Assembly: GCF_008364765.1 (NCBI RefSeq) | Contig: NZ_VTUY01000001.1 | Location: 620,482 to 684,481 of the forward strand | Direction: 5' to 3' | DNA: 64,000 bases | From: Bacillus sp. CH30_1T | GTDB lineage: Bacteria; Bacillota; Bacilli; Bacillales; Bacillaceae_B | Part shown: piece by piece, positions 47,724 to 59,452 of the stretch | How the letters are laid out: the number at the start of each line of letters is the position of its first letter | How positions within the stretch are numbered: position 1 is the first letter of the stretch | Program-made: the position numbers and the translations under genes | The notes under the pieces: model-generated | The model's input: only the letters and a program-made list of their open reading frames with translations | Told to the model about the DNA's origin: nothing | The model's database searches: none

Positions 47724-48975
47724 CTTTCTTCCCGATATCTCTTCTGTAGAACAACCCATTCCAATCTACCTTATCTAATTCTTTATACACTTTAGCCTGC
47801 GCTTTTTCCACAGAAGATGCAGAGGAAGCTACAAGTAACACTCTCCCACCATTTGAAACAAGGGCTGATTCAGCACTCTGCTCGGTTCCAGCATGGTATA
47901 CAAGGGTTTCTTCATCCATTGACTCATCAAGGTTAGGAAGGGCTATTCCTTTTGCATAATCGCCCGGATAGCCATCAGCCGCTAATACAACACCCAGAAC
48001 AGCATCTTGTGACCATTCTAAATGCACAGGCTTGCCTTCGATCATATTCTTCAAAACAAGACCAAAGTCAGAAGTCAAACGCGGCAGTACGACCTGGGTT
48101 TCCGGATCGCCAAATCGCGCATTGAATTCGATGACCTTTGGACCTTCATTTGTGAGCATCAGACCTGCGTAAAGAATGCCGGTAAACGAGCGATTTTCCT
48201 TTACCATCGCTTGAGCCGTCGGATACAGAACAGTTGAAATCGCTTCTTGTACGACATCGTCCGAAATATGTGGAACCGGGGAATAGGCACCCATTCCGCC
48301 AGTATTCGGTCCTTGATCACCATCAAAGGCACGCTTATGATCCTGTGCAATCACCATTGGATAAACGGATTCACCATGTACAAAGGCCATCAAAGAAAAC
48401 TCTTCCCCAAACAGACACTCTTCTACTACCACTTTAGAAGAAGCATCACCAAACTTTTCATCAAGAAGCATTTCCTCCAATGCGCTGATCGCTTCTGTTT
48501 CCGTTTCAGCAACCACCACGCCCTTGCCGGCTGCCAATCCATCCGCCTTCACCACAATCGGAGCGCCTACCTCTTTTACATATTCGATTGCTTTCTCAAC
48601 CCTAGTGAACACTTCATATTTGGCCGTTGGAATATTATATTTTTTCATTAATTCTTTAGAGAACGATTTGCTTCCTTCTATGATGGCCGCTTCTTTGGTC
48701 GGTCCAAATATGTGCAGGTCTTCTTTCTGGAAGCGATTTACGATCCCATCCAATAATGGGGTTTCAGGACCTACAAAGGTATAAGCGATGTGCTCTTTTT
48801 TGGCAAAAGCAATGAGATCATTCACATCGGATTCACTGTAAGGAAGATTCGTCGCAACACTTGCAATACCTGCATTTCCGGGTGCACAGAACACCTCTGT
48901 CACACTTTCACTTTCCGCTAACTTCTTACATATCGCATGCTCGCGACCACCGCGACCGATAACAAGTACTTTCAT
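47701..48975 (-). CDS. purD: Phosphoribosylamine-glycine ligase
   Basis: A 424-residue ATP-grasp enzyme that makes GAR from phosphoribosylamine and glycine. GRGGREHAI begins the protein and KADGLAAGKGVVVAE marks the ATP-grasp. Length is typical. Last gene of the pur set, separated from purH by 216 bp with two motif copies, so it may have its own transcript. Confidence 0.96.
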   Translation of the reverse strand: MKVLVIGRGGREHAICKKLAESESVTEVFCAPGNAGIASVATNLPYSESDVNDLIAFAKKEHIAYTFVGPETPLLDGIVNRFQKEDLHIFGPTKEAAIIEGSKSFSKELMKKYNIPTAKYEVFTRVEKAIEYVKEVGAPIVVKADGLAAGKGVVVAETETEAISALEEMLLDEKFGDASSKVVVEECLFGEEFSLMAFVHGESVYPMVIAQDHKRAFDGDQGPNTGGMGAYSPVPHISDDVVQEAISTVLYPTAQAMVKENRSFTGILYAGLMLTNEGPKVIEFNARFGDPETQVVLPRLTSDFGLVLKNMIEGKPVHLEWSQDAVLGVVLAADGYPGDYAKGIALPNLDESMDEETLVYHAGTEQSAESALVSNGGRVLLVASSASSVEKAQAKVYKELDKVDWNGLFYRRDIGKKAIEHVSS

Positions 48976-48999
48976 CTTGAAAAGCCCCCTTTTTAAGAA

Positions 49000-49035
49000 A
49001 ACCTCTCCTACCTGAGTTGAAGATGAGGAGAGGTT
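49000..49035 (-). terminator. Terminator-like hairpin between purH and purD
   Basis: aacctctcct (49000-49009) and aggagaggtt (49026-49035) form a perfect 10 bp stem; on the minus strand it is followed by TTTTCTTAAAA. It could reduce or end transcription before purD. Confidence 0.5.
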
Positions 49036-49068
49036 GTATGTGTATGTGGAATGGATCTATGGTTAGGT

Positions 49069-49188
49069 GAGGTCCGTCCCTCAACCCACAATCTGACTAA
49101 TCACTCAGTTCCCAACAAATCGTTCCCCCACATGGTTTATACGGTAGTTTCACAAAAACTTCTTTCTATGATTGAAGGTCCGTCCCTC
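49069..49188. repeat. Two direct motif copies downstream of purH
   Basis: gaggtccgtccctc (49069-49082) and aaggtccgtccctc (49175-49188) lie 106 bp apart in the same orientation. The second is three bases from the purH stop. Confidence 0.75.
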
Positions 49189-49191
49189 ACA

Positions 49192-50727
49192 TTAATGTTT
49201 GAAGTGGCGGATTCCGGTGAAGACCATGGTGATGCCGTGTTGTTCGGCTTTTTTGATGGAGTCTTCGTCCCGGATGGAGCCTCCTGGCTGGATGATGGCT
49301 GTTACGCCTGCTTTGGCTGCTGCCTCTACGGTGTCATCCATTGGGAAGAATGCATCGGAAGCCATCGCTGCCCCTTTTGCTTTTTCCCCTGCCTGCTCGA
49401 GGGCTATGTTTGCAGCACCTACTCGGTTCATTTGTCCTGCCCCTACTCCAACCGTCATATGAGCATCCGTTACAACGATTGCATTGGATTTCACATGCTT
49501 CACAACTTTCCAACCCAGTTTCATACTTGCCCACTCTTCTTCTGTCGGCTCACGTTTGGTTACCACTCTCAGATCTGCATCATCGAGGGTAAATGTATCA
49601 TCTGCCTGAACAAGCAATCCACCTTCAACGGTTGTTAATTTACGTTCAATTTTGTTTGTGGATTCAAATGGAACAGTCAATAAACGGATATTCTTCTTGC
49701 TTGTAAGAATCTCAAATGCTTCATCGCTAAAAGCAGGAGCGATGACGATCTCCAAGAAGATTTCATGAAGCTGTTTGGCTGTCTCTTCATCCACAATACG
49801 GTTCAGAGCCACGATTCCACCAAAAATAGATGTAGAATCGGCTTCATAGGCTTTAGAAAAAGCTTCATTAATCGTAGTACCTACTCCAACACCACATGGA
49901 TTCATATGCTTGACTGCTACAGCAGCTGGTTCAGTAAACTCTTTCACAATTTGAAGAGCCGCATTTGCGTCATTGATATTATTATAAGAGAGCTCTTTTC
50001 CGTGAAGCTGTCTTGCCATGGCTACAGAGAATTCAGACCCAAGTGGTGCACGGTAGAAAGAAGCTTGTTGATGAGGGTTTTCCCCATAGCGCAGTGTTTG
50101 TTTTAACTCGTACGTTCTTGTAAAACGCTCTGGGTTTTCTTCACCTGAAATGTCTGTCATGTACTCAGCGATATATGCATCATAGGCTGCCGTATGACGG
50201 AACACCTTAGCCGCCAGCTTACGGCGTTTTTCTAACGATAATTCCCCTTGGAGCTTTAACTCCTCAATGACTTCATCGTAGTCAAGCGCATCGACTACCA
50301 CAGTAACATACTGATGATTTTTCGCTGCTGCCCTCAGCATCGTCGGACCGCCGATATCGATATTCTCAATCGCTGCTTCTACGCCGACATTCGGTTTAGC
50401 GATGGTATGTTGAAAAGGATAAAGGTTGACACATACCAGGTCGATTCCTTCAATTCCTTGTTCCTGAAGCTGCTGGCGATGGCTTTCTTCATCTCGTTTC
50501 GCGAGGAGTCCACCGTGGATATTGGGGTGAAGTGTTTTAACGCGTCCCTCTAATATTTCCGGGAAACCTGTTACTTCTTCTACTCCCATCACTTCAACGT
50601 CACTTTCCAGAAGAAGCTTCTTTGTTCCACCTGTCGAAATGATTTCGTACCCAAGTGACTTTAATTCTTTAGCAAATTCGATTACTCCGCTTTTATCTGA
50701 AACACTGATTAATGCTCTCTTTTTCAA
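49192..50727 (-). CDS. purH: Bifunctional AICAR formyltransferase/IMP cyclohydrolase
   Basis: A 511-residue enzyme with an N-terminal IMP cyclohydrolase (MGS-like, starting [18 protein letters not shown]) and a C-terminal AICAR transformylase holding KHMNPCGVG. It performs the last two steps to IMP. It starts with TTG 50727 behind GAGGAGG. It is separated from purN by 424 bp with repeats, unlike the compact B. subtilis arrangement. Confidence 0.96.
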   Translation of the reverse strand: MKKRALISVSDKSGVIEFAKELKSLGYEIISTGGTKKLLLESDVEVMGVEEVTGFPEILEGRVKTLHPNIHGGLLAKRDEESHRQQLQEQGIEGIDLVCVNLYPFQHTIAKPNVGVEAAIENIDIGGPTMLRAAAKNHQYVTVVVDALDYDEVIEELKLQGELSLEKRRKLAAKVFRHTAAYDAYIAEYMTDISGEENPERFTRTYELKQTLRYGENPHQQASFYRAPLGSEFSVAMARQLHGKELSYNNINDANAALQIVKEFTEPAAVAVKHMNPCGVGVGTTINEAFSKAYEADSTSIFGGIVALNRIVDEETAKQLHEIFLEIVIAPAFSDEAFEILTSKKNIRLLTVPFESTNKIERKLTTVEGGLLVQADDTFTLDDADLRVVTKREPTEEEWASMKLGWKVVKHVKSNAIVVTDAHMTVGVGAGQMNRVGAANIALEQAGEKAKGAAMASDAFFPMDDTVEAAAKAGVTAIIQPGGSIRDEDSIKKAEQHGITMVFTGIRHFKH

Positions 50728-50898
50728 TGTCTGATCCTCCTCTGCCTGCTGTAATGCTGATTTTATTTCATTATTTGGTTGAATTTGAAATGGATTTGCG
50801 GTTTTTCATAAAATTTATGGGTGGAAAGGCAGAGTGTGGTTTATGAAACGTGTATCTGGGCTGTTTTGTTTATTCATTGCACCCGTTTAGGTGAGTGT

Positions 50899-50990
50899 TG
50901 TGCCACTTTTTGGACAAACTTGTGCCACTTTACGCTTTTGTTGTGCCACTTTCGAGCAATCTTGTGCCACTTTACGCTTTTGTTGTGCCA
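50899..50990. repeat. Five TTGTGCCAC words with exact 21 bp period
   Basis: ttgtgcca occurs at 50899, 50920, 50941, 50962 and 50983. Units at 50920 and 50962 are identical (ttgtgccactttacgctttt plus g); the others differ in the second half. The last copy is partial. Confidence 0.85.
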
Positions 50991-51072
50991 AATTGTGAAT
51001 ACCGAACCCAGATTTTACCGTATGCCCAAGCTTCACTGCTCCACCCATTACTTAAAATTTGAATCCAAACCC

Positions 51073-51086
51073 AAGGTCCGTCCCTC
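51073..51086. repeat. Single AAGGTCCGTCCCTC motif after purN
   Basis: An unpaired copy of the dispersed motif, 43 bp beyond the purN stop. Confidence 0.75.
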
Positions 51087-51128
51087 ACCACTTTACCGAA
51101 CTACCACAATAAAGTAGTCTTCCGTTGC

Positions 51129-51704
51129 CTAGTGGCCTGTGGTAAGAAAGAGGTGGTTGAGGGTGGTTGGATACAGGTGGTGTTCGACGTGCTGGATTTT
51201 GTCCTGGAGTGATTGTTTGGTTTCGCCTGTTGTGACCCGGACGATTTCCTGTGCGATGATCTCTCCTGTATCCATCCCGGCGTCTACATAGTGAATGGTG
51301 ACACCGGTGATCTTCACTCCACCCTCTATGGCTTGACCGATAGCATCTTTTCCTGGAAAGGAAGGAAGAAGGGAAGGATGAATATTCACGATCCGTCCTC
51401 CGAAGCTTTCCAATAAAGTGGGCCCGATCAACCTCATATATCCTGCTAATACAATAAAATCAACACCCAAATGAGCCAGTTCATTTAGGATTTCCTGTTC
51501 AAATGCCTGCTTGTTTTCGTAATCTTTTGCACGGAAGACGAAAGTCGGAATCCCTGCTGATTGAGCACGGTGAATCACGAACGCTCCCGGCTGGTCACAG
51601 ACAAGAAGTTTAATATTCGCTTTCAGTGTTCCACCTTGAACAGCATCTACCAATGCTTGAAAATTACTTCCGCTTCCTGATGCAAAAATGGCAATTTGTC
51701 TCAT
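51129..51704 (-). CDS. purN: Phosphoribosylglycinamide formyltransferase (GART)
   Basis: A 191-residue enzyme that formylates GAR with 10-formyl-tetrahydrofolate. The glycine motif FASGSGSNFQALVDA and the active-site segment HPSLLPSFPG are present. It lies 36 bp behind purM and is the last gene of the compact purE-purN run. Confidence 0.95.
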   Translation of the reverse strand: MRQIAIFASGSGSNFQALVDAVQGGTLKANIKLLVCDQPGAFVIHRAQSAGIPTFVFRAKDYENKQAFEQEILNELAHLGVDFIVLAGYMRLIGPTLLESFGGRIVNIHPSLLPSFPGKDAIGQAIEGGVKITGVTIHYVDAGMDTGEIIAQEIVRVTTGETKQSLQDKIQHVEHHLYPTTLNHLFLTTGH

Positions 51705-51740
51705 GACTCGCCCCCGATATTGACTTACTCATCCTTCATT

Positions 51741-52772
51741 TCAACGAACGAAACGTACTCCATTTCCAGAGGTCACACGTCCGATGATAAAGGCTTCTTC
51801 TCCTTGTCCGTTGAAGAATTGAAGAATGTCTTCTGCTTCCTTTTCCTCAACCGCTAATACAAATCCAATTCCCATGTTAAAAATGTTGTACATTTCGCTG
51901 CGGGGAATTTCCCCATAGTGTTCAAGGGCCGTGAAAATGCTTGGGATATCCCAGCTGCCTTCCGTAATGTCCGCTTGCAAATGATCCGGCAGCATCCGCG
52001 GGATATTTTCAATGAAGCCACCGCCTGTAATATGGGACATACCCTTGATGGAGAATTGTTTCAGTGCCGCTAATACTGGTTTCACGTAGATCTTGGTTGG
52101 TGTAAGTAACGCTTCTTTTAGTGTGGTCCCGACTTCTGGTAATGATTCTTCCAAAGAGAACGACTGATCTTCGAAGAATACTTTTCGTACTAAAGAGTAC
52201 CCATTACTGTGTATACCACTTGAACCCAGTCCGACTAACACATTTCCTTCAGAAATTTTTTCGCCTGTGATGACCTCTTTTTTTTCACAAGCGCCTACTG
52301 CAAAGCCAGCGATATCATATTCTTCATCAGAATACATACCAGGCATCTCGGCGGTTTCCCCACCGATCAGCGCACAGCCAGCCATTTCACATCCGTCCGC
52401 AATACCCTTTACAATACCTTCTATCTTCTCTGGAAGTGCTTTTCCAGTCGCTATATAATCTAAGAAATACAGTGGTTCCGCTCCCTGAACAACAATGTCA
52501 TTCACACACATGGCAACACAATCGATCCCGATTGTATCGTGTTTGTCTGCCATGAAGGCAAGCTTCAGCTTCGTTCCGACTCCATCTGTACCTGATACAA
52601 GAACAGGCTCTTTTAAATTCAAAGAAGATAAATCAAACATTCCGCCAAAACTGCCTAATTGACCAAGAACCCCTTCTCGAGCGGTTCTTTTCACATGCTT
52701 TTTAATACGGTCGACTGACTCGTATCCCGCTTCAATATCTACTCCTGCTTGACGATACGCATTTGCCATCAT
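51741..52772 (-). CDS. purM: Phosphoribosylformylglycinamidine cyclo-ligase
   Basis: A 343-residue AIR synthetase of the PurM/ThiL fold with [15 protein letters not shown] and [12 protein letters not shown]. It closes the imidazole ring using ATP. Tight spacing to purF (8 bp) supports one operon. The two ATGs at the start make the first residue uncertain by one. Confidence 0.95.
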   Translation of the reverse strand: MMANAYRQAGVDIEAGYESVDRIKKHVKRTAREGVLGQLGSFGGMFDLSSLNLKEPVLVSGTDGVGTKLKLAFMADKHDTIGIDCVAMCVNDIVVQGAEPLYFLDYIATGKALPEKIEGIVKGIADGCEMAGCALIGGETAEMPGMYSDEEYDIAGFAVGACEKKEVITGEKISEGNVLVGLGSSGIHSNGYSLVRKVFFEDQSFSLEESLPEVGTTLKEALLTPTKIYVKPVLAALKQFSIKGMSHITGGGFIENIPRMLPDHLQADITEGSWDIPSIFTALEHYGEIPRSEMYNIFNMGIGFVLAVEEKEAEDILQFFNGQGEEAFIIGRVTSGNGVRFVR

Positions 52773-52780
52773 GATTCCCC

Positions 52781-54202
52781 CTATTTCACTAACTCTTTTT
52801 CATGTGGATGAAGTGTATCCGGGTAGATTTCCGTTGGATACTTTCCTGTAAAGCAAGCCAAGCATTGACCTCGATTTTCTGACGAATCATTTCGGTCGAT
52901 TGCTTTTAACACACCGTCTGTACTCAAGAAGGTCAGGGAGTCGGCTCCGATGATCTGACGCATTTCCTCCACTGAATTGGAAGAAGCGATCAGCTCTTCA
53001 TGAGTCGATGTATCAATGCCATAGAAACATGGGTTTTTGATGGGTGGCGAACTGATGCACACATGAACTTCCTTGGCTCCTGCTTCTTTCAACATGCTGA
53101 CGATTCGTCTACTTGTTGTTCCACGAACGATCGAATCGTCTACCATTACCACGCGCTTTCCTTCTACCACTCCTCTGACCGGTGAAAGCTTCATCTTCAC
53201 CCCTTGCTCACGCAGAGATTGAGAAGGCTGTATAAATGTGCGCCCTACATAACGGTTCTTAATAAGACCCAATTCGTATGGAATTCCTGACGCTTCTGCA
53301 TAGCCGATCGCACTTGAAATACTGGAGTCAGGTACACCTGTTACAACATCCGCTTCAATCGGTGCTTCTTTCGCGAGTTCAATTCCCATTCTTTTTCTGG
53401 CGGAATGGACGTTGATCCCTTGAATATTGCTGTCTGGTCTTGAGAAGTATACGTATTCCATCGTACACATCGCATTCCCACCTGAAAAACTAAACCGTTC
53501 TGAGGTCAATCCCTCATCATTGATGATCACAAGCTCTCCCGGCTCGATATCCCGTACAAATTCAGCCCCTACGATATCAAAGGCACAAGTTTCAGAAGCT
53601 ACGCAGTAAGCATCCCCAAGCTTACCAAGTGATAATGGACGAAGACCGTGCGGATCCAGAGCCACCATCATTTCTGTTTCCGTCATCACCACAAATGCAT
53701 AGGCGCCCTTCAACATGGTCAGCGCATTTTTCACGCGGTCCTTCAAGTTGAAATAGCCGCTTCTTTTAATCAAGTGAGCTAACACTTCTGTATCTGAACT
53801 TGTTTGAAAAATACTCCCCTGTCCTTCAAGCTGATGCTTCAAGGCGTTCGCATTGACCAGATTTCCATTATGAGCAAGAGCAAGGCTGCCATTTTGTGAG
53901 TTGAAAAGGAGAGGCTGAACATTTTCATAGCCTCCGCCCCCGGCTGTAGCATATCGTACATGACCGATGGCTGAATCCCCTTCAAGTTTCTCGATGGTAC
54001 CTTCCTGGAACACTTCCGTTACAAGACCTTCCCCTTTTAAGCAACGTAACTTCTCACCATCTGAAACGACAATTCCAGTGCCTTCTTGTCCTCTATGTTG
54101 TAAACTATGAAGTCCGTAATACGTAATTTGTGCAGCATTGGGGTGTCCCCAAATACCAAACACTCCACATTCTTCGTTTAAACCTTTGATTTCAGCAGGC
54201 AT
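52781..54202 (-). CDS. purF: Amidophosphoribosyltransferase
   Basis: A 473-residue enzyme that starts the pathway from PRPP and glutamine. An 11-residue propeptide precedes the N-terminal nucleophile Cys12 (EECGVFGIW). The PRPP loop is [16 protein letters not shown], and a C-terminal cysteine pair (GQCLACFTG) belongs to the Fe-S cluster of the Bacillus type. It overlaps purL by 25 bp. Confidence 0.96.
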   Translation of the reverse strand: MPAEIKGLNEECGVFGIWGHPNAAQITYYGLHSLQHRGQEGTGIVVSDGEKLRCLKGEGLVTEVFQEGTIEKLEGDSAIGHVRYATAGGGGYENVQPLLFNSQNGSLALAHNGNLVNANALKHQLEGQGSIFQTSSDTEVLAHLIKRSGYFNLKDRVKNALTMLKGAYAFVVMTETEMMVALDPHGLRPLSLGKLGDAYCVASETCAFDIVGAEFVRDIEPGELVIINDEGLTSERFSFSGGNAMCTMEYVYFSRPDSNIQGINVHSARKRMGIELAKEAPIEADVVTGVPDSSISSAIGYAEASGIPYELGLIKNRYVGRTFIQPSQSLREQGVKMKLSPVRGVVEGKRVVMVDDSIVRGTTSRRIVSMLKEAGAKEVHVCISSPPIKNPCFYGIDTSTHEELIASSNSVEEMRQIIGADSLTFLSTDGVLKAIDRNDSSENRGQCLACFTGKYPTEIYPDTLHPHEKELVK

Positions 54203-56412
54203 GGGATGGCTCCTTTCCAGGCTGACTCTAATTCCTCTACAGATGCTTGTAAGATGACGTCTCCATTTTCTGATGACACGTTGATTGTTCCATGATCTGC
54301 TACATTTCCAATTACCTTCGCATCTGGAACAAGTTTCTCAAACTCCTCTTTGTTTTCAGGTTTGACTGAAACGATGAAACGTGATTGTGTTTCACTGAAA
54401 AGATCTGCCACTTTGTTTTCTCCAGAAACCTGAACGTTTGCCCCTAGTCCTTTTGTTCCGAAAGTCGATTCCGCAAGAGCAACAGCGAAACCACCTTCAG
54501 CGATATCATGTGCAGATGCCACAAGCCCTTTTTGGATAGCTTCTAACAACTGCATTTGACGGCGAAGCTCTGTTTTTAAGTCAATTTTCGGTGCCTGACC
54601 GAAGATCTTTCCTTCAGTCAGCTTTTGAAGCTCACTTCCGCCAAACTCTTCATGGGTTTCACCAACCACAAAGATATAATCTCCAGCTTCCTTGAAGCTT
54701 TGAGTTGTAATATGATCAACGTCCTCGATCAACCCAACCATTCCTACGACCGGTGTTGGATAAACGGCAGTACCCATCGATTCGTTATAAAGGGAAACAT
54801 TCCCACCGATGACTGGAGTGGAAAGCTCACGACAAGCTTCACTCATCCCGTCAACAGACTTCTCGATCTGCCAGAAGATTTCCGGTTTCTCTGGACTCCC
54901 GAAGTTTAAGCAGTCCGTAATCGCCAGTGGAATCGCTCCTGAACAAACGATATTACGTGCCGCTTCCGCTACAGCGATCTTTCCTCCGACCTCTGGATCC
55001 AGGTAAAGGTAACGGGAATTACAATCAGTTGTCATGGCAAGGGCTTTTCTAGTGCCACGTACCCGTACAACCGCTGCATCAGAACCCGGGCTCACAACCG
55101 TACTCGTTCTTACTTGATGATCATATTGATCGTATACCCATTCTTTACTCGCAATCGTCGGCTGCTGCAAGAGCGCCTTGAGAGTTTCTTTATAATCGTC
55201 TACTTTTGGAGCCCCAGTTTCCATTGCTTGAAACTCTTTATAGTAAGCCGCCTCTTGAGATGGCTTATGATAAACAGGTGCTTCCTCAGCAAGTGCATCA
55301 ACCGGCACATCTGCCACGACTTCTCCTTTATGAAGAAGACGAAGACGTTTATCATCTGTTACTTTTCCGATCGAAACTGCCTCTAAGTCATATTTTGAAA
55401 AAAGATCAACGATTTCTTGCTCGCGGCCTTTTTCAACGACGATCAGCATACGCTCCTGGGATTCTGAAAGCATCATTTCATATGCCGTCATGCCTCTTTC
55501 ACGCTGCGGGACAAGATCAAGATTCATTTCGATACCGGATCCTGCTTTACTTGCCATTTCAGCGGATGAACTTGTAAGACCAGCTGCTCCCATATCCTGA
55601 ATTCCCACAAGAGCATCGTTTTGAACAAGTTCCAAACACGCTTCAAGAAGTAATTTTTCCATGAATGGATCTCCCACTTGAACCGCTGGACGCTTCTCTT
55701 CTGATCCTTCATTTAATTCCTCGGATGCGAAAGTTGCTCCGTGAATTCCATCGCGACCTGTTTTCGCTCCAACATACATGACTGTATTGCCGACACCATG
55801 TGCCTGACCTTTTTTAATATCTTTATGATCGATCAAGCCGACACACATAGCGTTTACAAGAGGGTTTCCTTCGTAAGAGGCATCGAATTGAACTTCCCCT
55901 CCGACCGTTGGGATCCCGATACAGTTTCCATACCCGGCAATACCTGCTACGACTTCTTTAAATAGATACTGAACACGAGGAGAATCCAGCTCTCCAAAGC
56001 GTAAAGAGTTGAGGAGTGCGATAGGTCTTGCCCCCATCGAGAATACGTCTCGTATAATACCCCCGACACCCGTTGCCGCTCCTTGGAAAGGCTCAATGGC
56101 TGACGGATGATTGTGACTCTCGATTTTGAACACCACTGCTTGATCATCGCCAATATCAACAATTCCAGCTCCTTCTCCAGGTCCTTGAAGAACCCGTTCA
56201 CCTGTCGTTGGAAACTTCATCAGTACAGGCTTCGAATTTTTATAGCTGCAATGCTCTGACCACATAACAGAGAAAAGACCGGTCTCTGTGTAGTTCGGTG
56301 TTCTTCCTAAGATGTTTTCCACCATTGAAAATTCTTCGTCTGTTAAACCCATCTCACGATAAAGCTGCTCTTCTTTAACTTTTGTTGAAGTTGGTTCAAG
56401 CATTAACGACAT
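54178..56412 (-). CDS. purL: Phosphoribosylformylglycinamidine synthase subunit PurL
   Basis: The 744-residue small-type FGAM synthetase subunit that works with PurQ and Pur[16 protein letters not shown] and [20 protein letters not shown] mark the FGAM synthetase core. Length fits the Gram-positive type. It overlaps purQ by 17 bp. Confidence 0.96.
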   Translation of the reverse strand: MSLMLEPTSTKVKEEQLYREMGLTDEEFSMVENILGRTPNYTETGLFSVMWSEHCSYKNSKPVLMKFPTTGERVLQGPGEGAGIVDIGDDQAVVFKIESHNHPSAIEPFQGAATGVGGIIRDVFSMGARPIALLNSLRFGELDSPRVQYLFKEVVAGIAGYGNCIGIPTVGGEVQFDASYEGNPLVNAMCVGLIDHKDIKKGQAHGVGNTVMYVGAKTGRDGIHGATFASEELNEGSEEKRPAVQVGDPFMEKLLLEACLELVQNDALVGIQDMGAAGLTSSSAEMASKAGSGIEMNLDLVPQRERGMTAYEMMLSESQERMLIVVEKGREQEIVDLFSKYDLEAVSIGKVTDDKRLRLLHKGEVVADVPVDALAEEAPVYHKPSQEAAYYKEFQAMETGAPKVDDYKETLKALLQQPTIASKEWVYDQYDHQVRTSTVVSPGSDAAVVRVRGTRKALAMTTDCNSRYLYLDPEVGGKIAVAEAARNIVCSGAIPLAITDCLNFGSPEKPEIFWQIEKSVDGMSEACRELSTPVIGGNVSLYNESMGTAVYPTPVVGMVGLIEDVDHITTQSFKEAGDYIFVVGETHEEFGGSELQKLTEGKIFGQAPKIDLKTELRRQMQLLEAIQKGLVASAHDIAEGGFAVALAESTFGTKGLGANVQVSGENKVADLFSETQSRFIVSVKPENKEEFEKLVPDAKVIGNVADHGTINVSSENGDVILQASVEELESAWKGAIPCLLKSKV

Positions 56413-57082
56413 GTTTTTCCCTCCAGTGTTTCACAATCGATTGAAATAGTTTCTTCCCGTCTTCACTACCTAATAAAGTGTCCATGGCACGCTCAGGGTG
56501 AGGCATCATCCCAAGCACATTTCCTGCTTTATTTGTGATCCCCGCAATATTTCCAACGCTTCCGTTCGGATTTTCATCCGTATATGTGAATACAATTTGA
56601 TTGTTTTCCTTAAGTGTAATCATGGTCTCTTCATCACAGAAGTAATTACCTTCACCGTGAGCGATCGGAATTTGGATCACATCATTTTTTTCATACCCAT
56701 TCGTAAACATCGTTTCATTATTTTCAACGGTTAACGGTACCGTTTTACAAATGAACTTCAAGCTATCATTCCGGCGCATGGCCCCAGGTAACAACCCTGT
56801 TTCCAGTAAAACCTGAAATCCGTTGCATACACCCAGAACTGGCTTACCTTGCTCTGCCGCTTTCACGACCTCTTTCATGACGTTCGAGAAACGGGCAATC
56901 GCTCCTGAACGAAGGTAATCCCCGTATGAGAATCCCCCTGGTAATAGAATCGCATCATAGTTTTCCAGATTGTCAGCATCGTGCCAAACATATTCAACTT
57001 CTTCACCGATTTCGTCTTTGATCGCATGGTACATATCAATGTCACAGTTAGAGCCTGGGAATACAATTACTGCAAACTTCAT
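56396..57082 (-). CDS. purQ: Phosphoribosylformylglycinamidine synthase subunit PurQ
   Basis: A 228-residue class I glutamine amidotransferase giving ammonia to Pur[12 protein letters not shown] and the nucleophile in [11 protein letters not shown] are visible; His and Glu lie in MMPHPERA. Overlaps purS by four bases. Confidence 0.95.
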   Translation of the reverse strand: MKFAVIVFPGSNCDIDMYHAIKDEIGEEVEYVWHDADNLENYDAILLPGGFSYGDYLRSGAIARFSNVMKEVVKAAEQGKPVLGVCNGFQVLLETGLLPGAMRRNDSLKFICKTVPLTVENNETMFTNGYEKNDVIQIPIAHGEGNYFCDEETMITLKENNQIVFTYTDENPNGSVGNIAGITNKAGNVLGMMPHPERAMDTLLGSEDGKKLFQSIVKHWREKHVVNA

Positions 57083-57333
57083 TGAGCGACACTCTCCTCG
57101 ATTTCATATCGGTAATCCTCGATAACAGGATTGGCAAGTAGTCGATGACACATTTCTTCAACTGTCGCTTCGATGTTTTCAACACTTGATGGAAGAGTCA
57201 ACTCCATATACTTCCCGACGCGCACATCTTCAACATGTTTAAATTCCATTGAATGCAGCGCTTGTTTCACAACACTTCCTTGAGGATCTAATACACTTTC
57301 TCTTAATGTGATATAAACTTTTACTTTGTACAT
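57079..57333 (-). CDS. purS: Phosphoribosylformylglycinamidine synthase subunit PurS
   Basis: An 84-residue scaffold that links PurL and Pur[22 protein letters not shown] is the family start. It overlaps purC by 13 bp and purQ by four. Confidence 0.94.
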   Translation of the reverse strand: MYKVKVYITLRESVLDPQGSVVKQALHSMEFKHVEDVRVGKYMELTLPSSVENIEATVEEMCHRLLANPVIEDYRYEIEESVAQ

Positions 57334-58046
57334 AGCTTGTTTCCTCCTAAGCGTTCTAAAATGATTGAGTATACTTCCGTTAAACTGCCTATATCTCTTC
57401 TGAAAACATCTTTATCAAGCTTTTGGTTTGTTTTTGCGTCCCACAAACGGCATGTGTCGGGTGAGATTTCATCCCCTAATATAATCGCTCCGTTACGGTC
57501 TTTCCCAAACTCTAATTTGAAATCTACAAGGGTGACTCCTGCTTCTTTGAAAATCCCTTGAAGAACCTCATTCACACCAAGCGCCATTGTTCTGATCTCA
57601 ACCCGTTCTTCCCGAGAAGCAATCTCAAGGTAATCAATGTGATCATCCGTAATAAGCGGATCCCCCAGATCATCATCCTTATAGTAGAATTCGATGATAG
57701 GCTTTTGAAGTGGGGTCCCTTCTTCTTTTCCAAGCCGTTTTGACAGACTTCCCGCAATCACATTGCGAACCACGACTTCAAGTGGGATGATTCGTACACG
57801 TTTGACTAGCTGCTCATCATCCGATAACTGTTTAATAAAGTGACTCTGTATACCTTTTTCAGCAAGCTTTGAAAATAGCAAGCTAGAAATCTTATTATTT
57901 AATACCCCTTTGCCATCGATATCCGCTTTCTTCTCCCCGTTAAAAGCAGTGGCAGAATTCTTATACTGAATCCAAACGACTTCCTCATCTTGTGTGGCGA
58001 AAATCTGCTTCGCTTTGCCTTCATATAAAAGCGTTCCTTTTTCCAT
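57321..58046 (-). CDS. purC: SAICAR synthetase
   Basis: A 241-residue SAICAR synthetase with LLYEGKAKQIF at the start and VVRNVIAGSLSKRLG. It adds aspartate to CAIR. AAGGGGG precedes ATG 58046. Follows purB after a 107 bp gap containing a terminator-like hairpin. Confidence 0.95.
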   Translation of the reverse strand: MEKGTLLYEGKAKQIFATQDEEVVWIQYKNSATAFNGEKKADIDGKGVLNNKISSLLFSKLAEKGIQSHFIKQLSDDEQLVKRVRIIPLEVVVRNVIAGSLSKRLGKEEGTPLQKPIIEFYYKDDDLGDPLITDDHIDYLEIASREERVEIRTMALGVNEVLQGIFKEAGVTLVDFKLEFGKDRNGAIILGDEISPDTCRLWDAKTNQKLDKDVFRRDIGSLTEVYSIILERLGGNKLCTK

Positions 58047-58097
58047 ATGAAATCCCCCTTATCGCTGAATATTGCCAATCTTCAGTCTATATTTTCA

Positions 58098-58134
58098 TAA
58101 AAAAAGGAAGGGATTCTGCTAAAACCCCCGCCTT
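58098..58134 (-). terminator. Terminator-like hairpin between purB and purC
   Basis: On the minus strand AAGGCGGG pairs imperfectly with CCCTTCCTT, followed by seven U residues. It may be a weak internal terminator inside the pur operon. Confidence 0.35.
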
Positions 58135-58153
58135 ATTCATTTGTCAGAAGGAC

Positions 58154-59452
58154 TTATTCCACTAAGCCGCAACGTTCAAAAATCGTATCTACATGCTTCA
58201 AGTGATAGTTATAATCGAAGCAATCATCAATGTCAGCCGGCGAAAGCTTGGACGTGATGGTTGCATCCTCTTCAATAAGAGAACGGAAGGCCACTTGCTT
58301 CTCCCACGCTTCCATTGCTTTCGGCTGAACCGTATCATAAGCTTCTTCACGCGTCATCCCTTTATCGATAAGGGCTAAAAGGACACGTTGTGAGTAAATC
58401 AAACCAAGCGTACGATCCATATTGCGCTGCATATTTTCCGGGAATACCGTTAAGTTCTTGATGATATTTCCGAAACGGTTCAGCATATAATTTAAAGCAA
58501 TCGTCGCATCCGGAAGGATTACACGCTCTGCTGATGAGTGAGAGATATCACGCTCATGCCATAGAGGTACGTTCTCATAAGCTGTCAGCATGTATCCTCT
58601 GATTACACGCGCCATTCCCGTCATATTCTCGGAACCGATCGGGTTACGCTTATGGGGCATAGCCGATGATCCTTTTTGACCCTTAGCGAAGAACTCTTCC
58701 ACTTCACGTGTTTCACTCTTCTGAAGACCGCGAACCTCAACAGAAAACTTCTCGATGGAAGTGGCAATCAATGCAAGTGTCCCCATGTAATGAGCATGAC
58801 GATCACGCTGTAAGGTTTGTGTAGAAACGGGCGCCGGCTTGATCCCCAGCTTTTCACACACGTATGACTCTACAAATGGATCGATATTGGCATACGTTCC
58901 AACGGCACCGGAAATCTTCCCGAATTCCACTCCATCTGCCGCTGCTTTGAATCGCTCTACATTACGCTTCATCTCTTCATACCAAAGTGCAAGCTTTAAA
59001 CCGAAAGTAGTCGGTTCAGCATGAACTCCATGCGTACGCCCCATCATGACCGTATGTTTGTGCTCGATTGCTTTGTTCTTTAAAATTTCTACGAATCGCT
59101 CTAAGTCTTTTAGAATGATGTCGTTGGCCTGCTTTAATTGATAAGAGAGAGCTGTATCCACCACGTCAGTAGAAGTCAGTCCGTAATGAACCCATTTTCT
59201 TTCTTCTCCGAGGGTTTCAGAAACCGCTCTGGTAAAAGCTACAACATCGTGTCGCGTTTCTTCTTCGATTTCTTTAATACGATCTACATTGAATCCGGCA
59301 TTCTCACGAATCTTCGCAACATCCTCTTTCGGAATGTCCCCGATTTCAGCCCAAGCTTCACATGCCAAAATTTCTACTTCAAGCCATGCTTGAAAACGAT
59401 TTTCCTCTGTCCAAATTGCTCCCATTTCAGGGCGTGTATAACGTTCTATCAT
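58154..59452 (-). CDS. purB: Adenylosuccinate lyase
   Basis: A 432-residue fumarase/aspartase-superfamily enzyme acting twice in purine synthesis. The signature [11 protein letters not shown] is present. ATG 59452 ([11 protein letters not shown]) is chosen because GGAGG lies 10 bases before it; an extension upstream is not supported. It overlaps purK by four bases. Confidence 0.96.
   Translation of the reverse strand: MIERYTRPEMGAIWTEENRFQAWLEVEILACEAWAEIGDIPKEDVAKIRENAGFNVDRIKEIEEETRHDVVAFTRAVSETLGEERKWVHYGLTSTDVVDTALSYQLKQANDIILKDLERFVEILKNKAIEHKHTVMMGRTHGVHAEPTTFGLKLALWYEEMKRNVERFKAAADGVEFGKISGAVGTYANIDPFVESYVCEKLGIKPAPVSTQTLQRDRHAHYMGTLALIATSIEKFSVEVRGLQKSETREVEEFFAKGQKGSSAMPHKRNPIGSENMTGMARVIRGYMLTAYENVPLWHERDISHSSAERVILPDATIALNYMLNRFGNIIKNLTVFPENMQRNMDRTLGLIYSQRVLLALIDKGMTREEAYDTVQPKAMEAWEKQVAFRSLIEEDATITSKLSPADIDDCFDYNYHLKHVDTIFERCGLVE

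Larger units (their letters stand above)
50728..51128. other. purN-purH intergenic region with 21 bp array
   Basis: These 401 bp contain a five-unit 21 bp repeat (50899-50990) and one motif copy (51073-51086). No gene is supported; a plus-strand frame from 50821 reads through the array. This gap breaks the usual tight purN-purH spacing. Confidence 0.7.

Noticed and set aside
49334..49592. Frames on both strands inside purH
   Set aside because: Out-of-frame readings of a conserved enzyme gene.
50899..50990. CRISPR array
   Set aside because: Repeat words are only 8-12 bp at 21 bp spacing, two units are identical over their full length, and no cas genes are present.
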